A stretch of 64,000 bases of DNA from Hanleya hanleyi (Eukaryota > Mollusca > Polyplacophora > Lepidopleurida > Hanleyidae): assembly GCA_036873755.1 (NCBI GenBank), contig JAVTVY010039197.1, forward strand, positions 1 through 64,000. Reading direction: 5' to 3'. The notes beneath the pieces were generated by a model that did not search any database, was not told where the DNA came from, and saw only the letters and a program-made list of their open reading frames with translations. A program made the position numbers and the translations under genes. Shown one piece after another: positions 54,740 through 63,719 of this stretch (the first letter of the stretch is position 1; each line of letters begins with the position of its first letter).

Positions 54740-55024
54740 TGAGCTCCACACGCTTTGAGCTCCAAGAGCTCCGATCCAAGAGCTCTGCCACACGGGAGCT
54801 CCCACCACCACCACCACCACCGGGCGAGGTCCGCCATCTTCAGTCCGTGTCTTTTCGGTGACGGAGTGTGAACATTTTAGCACATGTACTGACCTGTCTG
54901 TGGGGTTTTTCCCACAATGTCGTTCACCTCCGAGTTCCTTCGGTCACTTCCCGAAAAGACACGGAGGTGGCCGAAGAGACACGGAGGTGCCCGAAGATGT
55001 CACGGAGGTCACCGAAGATGTCAC
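54740..55024. other. Remaining loop of Element 2
   Basis: Not mirrored. It has GAGCTC-rich repeats, a CCACCACCACCACCACCGGG tract (54807-54826) and the start of the CCGAAGAGACACGG array. Confidence 0.6.
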
Positions 55025-55100
55025 TGAGGTGCCCGAAGAGACACGGAAGTCACCGAAGATGTCACGGAGATCACCGAAGAGACACGGAGGTGCCCGAACA
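54945..55100. repeat. 20/21-bp promoter-proximal array of gene B, right arm
   Basis: About seven units of CCGAAGAGACACGGAGGT / CCGAAGATGTCACGGAGGT, ending 15-20 bp before the TATA box at 55119. Confidence 0.9.
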
Positions 55101-55118
55101 TGATACCAGCTAGCGTGC

Positions 55119-55126
55119 TATAAAAG
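55119..55126 (+). promoter_or_regulatory. TATA box of gene B, right arm
   Basis: TATAAAAG within GCTAGCGTGCTATAAAAGGG, first base 53 bp before the ATG at 55172. Confidence 0.85.
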
Positions 55127-55171
55127 GGAAGCGGCCTGGCCGTTTCATCAGACACTCTGTCAACCACCAAG

Positions 55172-56086
55172 ATGTTCACTTGTACTACGTGCTCGAAATC
55201 ATTCACTCGTCTGCACGACTTGCGCCACCATGAGGCTACCAAGCACGAAGGAACCGTCCGATATAGCTGTACGATATGTACACTGTCGTTTCAGCGCCCG
55301 GATCATTTACAGCGCCACACACGTGCACGCCATGAAGTACCCAAGCGTCCATGCGAAGAATGTGGTCGGCTTTTCAAACTGACCAGTCAGTTGCTGCGAT
55401 ACCAACGCACACGACACGCTGTTCCGCAACCACGTTTGCAGGTAGAAGAGCCCGGAGGCACCAATATCGAGACCGGGGGAACTCCCACCCATCGCACGAG
55501 TGCCGATCATGATGTCGCCCTAATTCAAAAGTCAAATTCCGACGACAAGACCTTGGACCAGATTTTGTACGACGTGGAGGGCAAAGTACACTTCGTGGAC
55601 GAACCCATAAATGTTCCTAGCGATCTGTTACACGAAGACCATCCAATGAGTGACATCTATCGGCGCCATTGGCCCATGATCCGGCACTGTTTCTACCGTC
55701 ATCGGCCTATTCAAGATATCTACAATTTCCGACTGACCGACCTCGCCCGTCTACGCAGCTACGTGGAAGCCATCTTCAACAATCAAACTACGGCCTTCAA
55801 GTTGAATCTGGCGTTTGGTTATGTGCTACAGCATAAGGACACAGACCAAGCCCGATATTTTTACCCGAGCAGTAACATCCGGGTATTTGACCAACCGTTT
55901 ACCATCATTAACCGGGCGTCGCTAGAGGCGATGCTGGAGAAACTGGACACCGTGGATCCCTTGGAATGGGCCCAACAACTATGCCCCAACACACAATGGG
56001 TCGTAGAGAGGGTGACCAATGTTACGTTTTTCGTTACCAAGCTGACCGACCACCCCCATCGGCTGAATGCGTCACTCATGCACTGA
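55172..56086 (+). CDS. Gene B, intact: three C2H2 fingers plus polymerase-associated N-terminal region
   Basis: 304-residue intact protein. Finger 1 has C4, C7, H20, H25; finger 2 has C33, C36, H49, H54. Finger 3 has C61, C64, but Tyr77 where gene A has His, then H82, so it is probably impaired. A linker (85-115) leads to SNSDDKTLDQILYDVE (121-136), DIYRRHWPMIRHCF (161-174), QDIYNFRLTDLARL (181-194), FKLNLAFGYVLQHKD (209-223), RYFYPSSN-RVFDQPF (228-243) and VTNVTFFVTKLTDHP (281-295). It ends soon after, where the longer relatives I recall continue toward a DNA polymerase. Its function in isolation is unknown; it may bind DNA or act as a dominant fragment. It is the only intact copy of four in the element. 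Confidence 0.8.
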   Translation: MFTCTTCSKSFTRLHDLRHHEATKHEGTVRYSCTICTLSFQRPDHLQRHTRARHEVPKRPCEECGRLFKLTSQLLRYQRTRHAVPQPRLQVEEPGGTNIETGGTPTHRTSADHDVALIQKSNSDDKTLDQILYDVEGKVHFVDEPINVPSDLLHEDHPMSDIYRRHWPMIRHCFYRHRPIQDIYNFRLTDLARLRSYVEAIFNNQTTAFKLNLAFGYVLQHKDTDQARYFYPSSNIRVFDQPFTIINRASLEAMLEKLDTVDPLEWAQQLCPNTQWVVERVTNVTFFVTKLTDHPHRLNASLMH

Positions 56087-56139
56087 TGAATACCATAACA
56101 TGGCGTACATACTCTATATGTCTACATGCTGATCGTTGA

Positions 56140-56510
56140 CGGTACGGAAGTGACCGAAGAGACACGGAAATGACCGAAGATGTCACTGAGGTCACCGAAG
56201 AGACACGGAGGTCACCGAACATGTCACGGAGGTCACCGAAGAGACACGGAGATCCATCTGGGTTTACACGGGAACAGCAGGGTAGTTACGGAGGTGACCG
56301 AAGAGACACGGAGGTGACCGAAGATGTCACGGAGGTGCCCGAAGAGACACGGAGGTTACCGAAGATGTCACGGAAGTCACCGAAGAGACACGGAGGTGAC
56401 CGAAGATGTCACGGAGGTTACCGAAGAGATACGGAGGTGCCCGAAGAGTCACGTACGTCACCGAAAAGACACGGAGGTGACCGAAGAGACACGGAGGATA
56501 GTTGAACTGA
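56140..56510. repeat. 20/21-bp promoter-proximal array of gene A, right arm
   Basis: About 17 units, mirror of 53085-53440, interrupted in both arms by the same 37-bp stretch containing ATCCATCTGGGTTTACACGG. Open frames across it are repeat artefacts. Confidence 0.9.
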
Positions 56511-56542
56511 GGGTGCTAAAAATAGATCACCAGCTAGCGTGC

Positions 56543-56550
56543 TATAAAAG
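56543..56550 (+). promoter_or_regulatory. TATA box of gene A, right arm
   Basis: TATAAAAG, first base 53 bp before the ATG at 56596. Confidence 0.85.
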
Positions 56551-56595
56551 GGAAGCGGCCTGACCGTTTCATCAGACACTCTGTCAACCACCAAG

Positions 56596-57492
56596 ATGTT
56601 CACTTGTACTACGTGCTCGAAATCATTCACTCGTCTGCACGACTTGCGCCGCCATGAGGCCACCAAGCACGATGGAACCACCCGGTATAGCTGCACGAGG
56701 TGTAGGAAACTATTTATTCACCAGGACAGTCTACGGTGTCATGAACGGACAGTGCATGGGGCACCCAAGCATCTATGCGAGGAATGTGGCCGACTTTTCA
56801 AACTGCCCAGTCTGTTGGTGCGACACCAACGTACACAACACCCTGATCCGTAGCCGAGTTTGCAGGTAGAGGAGCCCGTAGGCAACAGTATCGAAACAGC
56901 GGGAACTCCCACCTACCGCGCGAAAGCCGATGATGATGATGTCGCCCTAATTCAACAGTCAAATTCCGACGACAAGACCTTGGGTCAGATTTTGTACGAC
57001 GTGGAGAGCAAAGTACACTTCGCGGATGAACCCATAAATGTTCCTAGCGATCTGTTACACGAAGACCATCCAGTGAGTGACATCTATCGGTACCATTGAC
57101 CCATGATACGGCACTGTTTCCACCGTCATCGCCCTATTCAAGATATCTACAATTTCCGACTGACCAACCTCGCCCGTCTATGCAGCTACGTGGAAGCCAT
57201 CTTCAATGACCAAGCTACGTCCTTCAAATTAAATCTGGCGTTTGGTTATGTACTGCAGCATAAGGAGACAGGCCAAGTCCGATACTTTTACCCGAGCAGT
57301 AACTTCCGGGTATTTGACCAACCCTTTACCATCATTAACCAGACGTCGCTAGAGACGATGCTGGAGAAACTGGACACCGTGGATGCCTTGGAATGGGCCC
57401 AACAACAACGTCCCAACACCAAGTGGACAGTGGAGAGGATGACCAATGTCACGTTTTTCGTTACCAAGCTGACCGATCATCCCATCGGTTGA
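56596..57492 (+). pseudogene. Gene A, right-arm copy, two nonsense codons
   Basis: One continuous frame of 298 codons from ATG 56596, with stops at about 56851 and 57097 (a Gln-to-stop and a Trp-to-stop relative to the mirror copy). Three fingers are intact (including SLLVRHQRTQH with the His lost in gene B). The body is as in the left copy and ends KLTDHPIG. No frameshifts, in contrast with the left copy, so the two arms have decayed independently. Confidence 0.85.
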
Positions 57493-57715
57493 ATGCTTCA
57501 CCCATGCACTGACGAATACCAGAACATACATACGTACATACTCTATATGTCTACATGCTGATCATTGAATAGAGCTCAGTAAACACTTGTTCCTAATGTG
57601 ACGGTGCGTTAAATAATAAAGCATGGTGTTTTATATTTCAATTTGTTTTGTTGCGAACATACTAAACCCACCCAGGGCGGCTCCCCCAGCTTGGGTATGA
57701 TGTAACATTGGGGAT

Positions 57716-57721
57716 AATAAA
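57716..57721 (+). terminator. Polyadenylation signal downstream of gene A, right arm
   Basis: AATAAA after GTATGATGTAACATTGGGG, about 225 bp after the stop. A further AATAAAGCATGG occurs at about 57614. Confidence 0.65.
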
Positions 57722-57817
57722 CTGTATGAACATTGCTGAACTTGTTGTTATTCAAGACAACCGCTATCCGATTGTAGAATACAGCAGAGCTCCGAGCTCC
57801 GGAATCCACGTGAGCTA

Positions 57818-57955
57818 TCACCACCACCGGGCTTTAACGCCCGTCAACGCCCGGTGGTGGTGGTGGTGTGTGATTGTGTGTGGTGGTGGTGGTGGTGGTG
57901 GTGTGTGGTGGTGGTGTGTGGTAGTGTGTGTGTGTGGGTGTGTGTGTGTGTGGTG
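57818..57955. repeat. CCACC hairpin motif and GGTGGT/GTGT tract, right arm
   Basis: CCACCGGGCTTTAACGCC ... CGTCAACGCCCGGTGG followed by (GGT)n and (GT)n. Mirror of 51627-51770. Confidence 0.85.
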
Positions 57956-57959
57956 GTAA

Positions 57960-58635
57960 TATTGATTGGTGACGTCACAGATGACGCGAACATCCCTCAA
58001 ATGGGGATTTACACCATGAAAGCTCCAAGATGACACCTCCCACGACACAATCGGACCAAGGATGGTCCCTCTCTACTCCAAATACCTTCCTGCACTTTCC
58101 TAAAATGCCCACTTTCGCTACTACCCGTACTGATGACGTCGCCGACGACGTCACAGATGCTGTGGACAGCTCTCAGATGGGGCTGTACACCCCGAGAGCT
58201 ACAAAATGACACCCCCCCACGACGCATTCGGACCAAGGATGGTCCTTCTCTACCCCAAACACACCTCCACGCACCCCCAAAATGGCCACTTTACTTACTA
58301 CACCCAACTGCGCATGCGCAGATTGACGCGACTTGCACTTAAAAACACGCCATTCTGACTCTACCCCACACAAGCTTCACTTTGACACCTCCCACAACCC
58401 ATTTGGACCCATAGTGGTCCATCTCTTCCCCAAACACACCCCCCACATACCCCCCAACATGCCTGCTTTCTATACTGCGGCCAGATTGCGCATGCGCAGA
58501 CTATTGCACACGGACGAACCATTAGTCCAGTCGGATGCTCGTCAACGAGAGCTTCAAAATAAGACCTCATACGACACCATAGGATCATTAGGGGCTCACC
58601 TAGACCCCAAAACGTCCACCCCGTATGGACCTATA
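57960..58635. repeat. ~180-bp array 3 of Element 2, right arm
   Basis: Mirror of 50970-51600, with CTGCGCATGCGCAG at about 58308 and TTGCGCATGCGCAG at about 58487. Confidence 0.8.
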
Positions 58636-58639
58636 CACC

Positions 58640-59470
58640 CATAGCCAGCCTATGGGACTATATGGGCTTACCCAGGCCTCAGTGAACTTTTTCCAAAAAT
58701 TTCACTGTTTCGCTCCGAGACCCTTCCCATCGTGTTCTAAATGACGAGACGTGAACAACAAATCCAAACAACCCATATGACAATGAACGTGTGTGAATTT
58801 CCCAGGTTGAACCTATACACAAAATATAGCCAGTATGGAACTATATGGGCTATATGGTACTTTTCCAAATATTTCACCGTTTCGCTCCGGGACCCTTCCC
58901 ATCGTGTTCTAAATGACGAGACGTGAAAAACAAGACCAAACAACCCATATCACAATGAACGTGTGTGAATTTCCAGGATGGACCTATACCCCCCATAGCC
59001 AGCCTATAGGACTATATGGGCTATATGGTACTTTTCCAAAAATTTCACCGTTTCGCTCCGGGACCCTTCCCATCGTGTTCTAAATGACGAGACGTGAAAA
59101 ACAAGACCAAACAACCCATATCACAATGAACGTGTGTGAATTTCCCAGGATGGACCTATCCCTCCCATAGCCAGTATGGAGCTATATGGGCTATATGGCA
59201 CTTTTCCAAAAATTTCACCGTTTCGCTCCGGGACCCTTCTCATCGTGTTCTAAATGACGAGACGTGAAAAACAAGACCAAACAACCCATATCACAATGAA
59301 CGTGTGTGGATTTTCTAGGTTGAACCTATACCCCCCATAGCTGGCATATAGGCCTATATACAGACCTCGGTGACTTTTTCCAAAAATTTCACCGCTTCGC
59401 TCCGGGACCCCTCCCATCGTGTTTTTCTTGGTGAGACGAGAAAAACGAGACCCCACAACCCATAGTAAAG
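58640..59470. repeat. ~190-bp array 2 of Element 2, right arm
   Basis: Mirror of 50100-50960: CACCGTTTCGCTCCGGGACC, GTTCTAAATGACGAGACGTG, CACAATGAACGTGTGTG. Confidence 0.9.
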
Positions 59471-59479
59471 CCCACGAAA

Positions 59480-60510
59480 AAAAAATCTTAATTTTCTCTT
59501 AATACAGACCCCTATTGTAGGGGTAAAGTCCGCGTTCCGCTTTTTATAGTTTCGGGAAAAAATCCTAATTTTACATGCATCCACCCTATTGACTGGATAG
59601 GCAGGCCCCGATAAGCCCGGAGACCGATATTAGCCCGTTTGGCTAGAGGTGATAGGGGTTTTCCCCTATTTTAGGGGTAAAGTCCGTGTTCCGCTCTTTA
59701 TATTTTCGGAAAAAATCCTAATTTTACATGCACCCACCCCATTGACTTGATAGGCAGGCCCCTATAAGCCCGGGGACCGATATTAGCCCTTTGGGCTAGA
59801 GTTGATAGGGGTTTTCCCCTATTTTAGGGGTAAAGTCCGTGTTCCGCTTTTTATAGTTTCGGAGAAAAATCCTAATTTTACATGCACCCACCCCATTGAC
59901 TTGATAGGCAGGTCCCTATAAGCCCGGGGACCGATATTAGCCCTTTGGGCTAGAGTTGATAGGAGTTTTCCCCTATTTTAGGGGTAAAGTCCGTGTTCCG
60001 CTTTTTATAGGTTCGGAAAAAAATCCTAATTTTACATGCACCCACCCCATTGACTTGATAGGCAGGCCCCGATAAGCCCGGGGACCGATATTAGCCCTTT
60101 GGGCTAGAGGTGATAGGAGTTTCCCCCTATTTTAGGGGTAAAGTCCGTGTTCCGCTTTTTATAGTTTCGGAAAAGATCCTAATTTTACATGCACCCACCC
60201 CATTGACTTGATAGGCAGGCCCCGATAAGCCCGGGGACCGATATTTGGCCTTTGGGCTAGAGGTGATAGGAGTTTTCTCCTATTTTAGGGGTAAATTCCG
60301 TGTTCCGCTTTTTATAGTTTCGGAAAAAAATCCTAATTTTACATGCACCCACCCCATTGACTTGATAGGCAGGCCCCGATAAGCCCGGGGACCGATATTA
60401 GCCCTTTTGGCTAGGGTTGATAGGTGTTTCCCCCTATTTTAGGGGTAAAGTCCGTGTTCCGCCTTTTATAGTTTCGGGGAAAAATCCTAATTTTACATGC
60501 ACCCACCCAT
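59480..60510. repeat. ~165-bp array 1 of Element 2, right arm
   Basis: Mirror of 49290-50060 with more units (six or seven against five): CCTAATTTTACATGCACCCA, CCGATATTAGCCCTTTGGGC, CCTATTTTAGGGGTAAAGTC, GTTCCGCTTTTTATAGTTTC. Confidence 0.9.
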
Positions 60511-61023
60511 GACTGGATGCCCCTTCACGAATGCTTCACTTTGATACCTCACTCGACCCAATCGGACCATGCAGCGTATTTGAAGTCTGGGGACTACTTT
60601 TTCTCCGCGGTAGCTTTTTTCTGCGACCGCATCACCGCCAGACCGCATTACCGCGGAGGAATACACACGCCCGTATTCCCATACAGCCATTCCCCCAACC
60701 ACCTCGCCGGGGGTTTAATAACACCCCAGCCACCAGTCAGATTTTTGGATTTCCGCTATTGGAGGCAGGGATGTTATTGGAGCCTGCGAAATGGAGCATG
60801 CGCTGTGGGGAGGTTGGCATTCCCCGTATAGATGCAAATGTGCGAATCAGGTGAGATAACCAGGCATATGTCAAAAATCATCACGGGCATCAAGAGTTAC
60901 CTCCCTTACCGTAGTTTTGAGGGTTCCCGATTTGCCATTTCTAGCCATTTAACATAGGCAAATAACCTGCGCCAGATTCGTGCGCCCGAAAAACGTTGCT
61001 CGAAATGGTTGCTATATACTACT

Positions 61024-61029
61024 AGTGTG
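61024..61029. other. Right target-site duplication of Element 2 (AGTGTG)
   Basis: Follows GCTATATACTACT and continues GTTACAACTATTAGTGG, as at the empty site in unit 1 (42239). Confidence 0.9.
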
Positions 61030-61260
61030 GTTACAACTATTAGTGGATTTATTCGTCACAAGACTCAACGCCTGAGTCCGATTCAAGACCCACAAGCTTG
61101 GGATAACCGCATCCCGACCATACAGCAGGTACTCCACAAGAACAAACAGCACGATTGTGTCATCATCATAGTATTTCCGTGGTGATTTCGTCATCTATGT
61201 TTCCCGTGGCTGATTCGGTTACTAACAGAAGAACCACGTCAACTCTTCGCAAAATTTATT
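61030..61260 (+). pseudogene. DIRS remnant copy 2, continuation after Element 2
   Basis: Collinear with 42245-42480 of copy 1 (GTGGATTTATTCGTCACA, ACTCAACGCC, GATTCAAGACCC). It joins the part ending at 47940 once Element 2 is removed. Confidence 0.75.
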
Positions 61261-61869
61261 TCTGAGAGTTTTATCAGGAAAAGTCCTGAAGCTGAATTGT
61301 CAAGTATAACGCGGACACCCATAGTCAGTATAGACTTTCTCCGATATTTATTGCTTTATCAAAGAGGAGTGATCATGCATGGTGATGACACGTCAGATTT
61401 CATGCCGCGACGTCATTCATTAGGCGACGTCATGGTTATGACGGCCTCTTAAACAACCTGAAGACGACGTTGTCGACGTTGAAGCAACCTTTGACCTCAA
61501 CATTTCCATATTGGTGACGTCACAAGACCTCCTAGATACGGCGACGTGCAACATAGCAAACAGAGAGAGATATACTCCTTAAACGATTTCAAGCGCTTAT
61601 TGTCTTTCTGGCATTATCGTTATAATCTCATGTAATTGATATTCACGAGCAAAGGTACAAAGGTAGGTGTATACTCATTGTATGGTCATAAAATTAATTA
61701 TAGCATGGAATAATCTCTGTATTTATGTAAAATCTATAGTTTGATACATTTTTGTAACGTTCTTTTATATCGTCAGTTGAATGCACAGCTGGTTGATAAG
61801 AAAGTCACTTTATGTTCATCGAGTAATTTCATACCACCACGATATTTCACATTGCAGGGAAATTGCAGA

Positions 61870-62907
61870 ATGGCATAATCGAACCGTAGTAATGTGGCGA
61901 CAGATGAATTTCTGTCTGCCGGTTGGAAACCCAAGGGATTCCCTAAAAAATCATGCATTCTTCGACAGGAGAAGAAAAACGATAACCATGTCCGTTTCAA
62001 CAGCAGACAAGTAAGGTTGTATTTTCCGGAAAGCATTGGGAATCCCTTCCGAGATCAAGAGCTGCAGAAGCGGTTGAACAAAATTCGACGAGTGTTCGAG
62101 GTGAACAAACATGAAGATTTTAACAATTTGGACGATATGGAGAAACAGAGAGTATGCGGAAGATACATGTTGCATCGAGAATTGGTGATTTCCAAGAAAC
62201 TGGACCTTTCTTGGTTTGAAGGCAAAGCGCGACAAACCGTATCAGGATATTCCGTCAAGGATACAGGATCCGTACATGGCACCACGTGTGTAGAATTCAC
62301 AGAGGACATCAAGGGAACAAAATCCGCAGACGACACTAAGGGAACAGAATCCGCAGACGACACTAAGGGAAAAGAATCCGCAGACGACACTAAGGGAACA
62401 GAATCCACAGACGACACTAAGAGAACAGAAATCTCAGATGCCGAAGTTGGTGCTGGACCTGCAGATGGTAACGCGGAAACAATATTCACAGATGACTTCA
62501 AGAGAACCGAAGCTGCGAATGACAACAAGAAAAGAATACTGATAGATGCCACAAAGGTTGAGGGATCGGCAGACGACAGCAGGGGAACTAGTTCTGTAGC
62601 TTACAACAAGGGAACAAAATCCACAGATGCTACGGAGGGAACCGAGGGCGCCTTATGCGCAAATGACACTGAAGGCATGGTTTCCGAAAATGACCAAAAT
62701 GAAACAGGATCCACAGATGCCACAACGGCTGTAAGGGTGTATGCGATGCATGCAAGCCACGAAGATATCAAAACGAACAAAAGTATGTTGAAGCGCCAAG
62801 GTATCAAATCCCAGCTTATCCGAACTCTGACCTCTCCTTTCCGAAAGATTGGGCGGTCGTTCACAAGCTGTTTCAGGCCAACGTCTGGGGACAATCCGGA
62901 TTTCTAA
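61870..62907 (+). pseudogene. Unrecognised host protein, second copy, probably broken
   Basis: Collinear with 43636-44715. The equivalent ATG (61870) is followed by a stop as the third codon, where copy 1 has Glu. The frame is open again from 61894 to 62907, but the first codon there is GTG, so no good start remains near the N-terminus. It also lacks 20 codons (in-frame 60-bp deletion after NPFRDQ) and has four instead of three DTKG-type acidic units. The C-terminus PFRKIGRSFTSCFRPTSGDN is conserved. It could still be expressed from another exon; I favour pseudogene. Confidence 0.65.
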
Positions 62908-63267
62908 TTATTTTTCAGTAAAATTAGTAAAACAGAGATGAACGTATAAATTTATGATAACCTCAGGATATTTTCTGGATGTCTAAATCTATAGGTAGTT
63001 CTACGTTCCTGTCTTTTTCCTGTGCTTAGTAGACAAGACAACATATGATTCAACTAAAAAAGGAAGAATGAAAATGTTAAGAATAAAAGTTGACTCTAAA
63101 TATTCAAAAGAATTTTGTATGACGAAAAACTATACAATATTATGTATATTCATTTACGTGTTGAAATGTTGTAGTGTAATTTGATTAATAAAACATATAT
63201 TGAGCTGGTATTTTTTCCATGTTGTATACTCTTGAAATAATCATTTCCTTTATTACTAACGTGATAA

Positions 63268-63450
63268 AACATGATGATTGCATATGACCTCTGTGACGTC
63301 ACCTCCGGTTCCGGTCACGTGACCGGAAGTGTGACCTTTGCCCACCCCTGCGCATGCGCACAATACTAGATAAATATGCTGCGCAGGGGTTAAAGTTCAC
63401 TTCCGGCCACGTAACCGAAACCAGAAGTGACGCCACACCGAGATCAAATG
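63268..63450. repeat. Fold-back repeat rich in GGTCACGTGACC (unit 2)
   Basis: Counterpart of 45083-45259, with CTGCGCATGCGCACA in the centre. Confidence 0.75.
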
Positions 63451-63719
63451 CAAATTTTTTAGTCAATGGGTATTCAGATGCGCTTTCAAAGGAATCAAGA
63501 GCCGTCGACGTGCAATTTCGGAACCTGACAATAAATACGAGGGTCAGCAGTGGGCTTACTAACGTCACAAAGGTCAAAGGTCAATATGAGCTTAAATCTT
63601 TAAATCCAGGCCATGTCAACGCAGCCTCGATGGATACCACTGATCAGTCGACATAGGAAGACACCGGTTGGCATTTGATTAAATATCGTGAAAAGTATTG
63701 TAATAAAACGTCCGCGCTA

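Larger units (their letters stand above)
47947..61023. mobile_element. Element 2: giant palindromic Polinton/Maverick-like element
   Basis: 13.1 kb. The left end is AGTAGTATAAGGCAAGC, and the right end is the complement of AGTAGTATATAGCAACC. A 6-bp duplication AGTGTG flanks it, with an empty site in unit 1. The arms (about 47947-54543 and 55025-61023) are inverted copies, each holding the same order: end, three kinds of repeat array, CCACC motif, gene A, array, gene B. The 0.5-kb loop holds a large hairpin. Subterminal blocks (GTATTCCTCCGCGG, GATGCGGTCGCGGAA, ACGCTGCATGGTCCGATTGG) are shared with Element 1. It has no complete polymerase, integrase, ATPase or capsid gene. Confidence 0.88.
46125..63705. 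repeat. Host tandem duplication, unit 2 (hosts Element 2)
   Basis: Collinear with unit 1: the CCAAGATGGC blocks (46530-46900), DIRS remnant (46960-47940, resumed at 61030), intergenic, unknown gene copy (61870-62907), fold-back repeat (63268-63450). It ends in CCAGGCCATGTCAACGCAGC (63607), a block also at 31420, 45755 and 46350. It lacks the LINE fragment and the SINE of unit 1. Confidence 0.85.

Noticed and set aside
53079..56563. Open frames encoding TEVTEETRRSPK-type repeats
   Set aside because: They fall on the 20/21-bp promoter-proximal arrays in several frames and lie upstream of the TATA boxes.
31669..61023. Reading the palindromes as assembly artefacts
   Set aside because: The arms differ by independent insertions, deletions and point changes (MITE only on the left of Element 1, different breaks in gene copies, different array copy numbers), and both have clean 6-bp target duplications with empty sites. 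A collapse artefact would give identical arms. Long reads would settle it.
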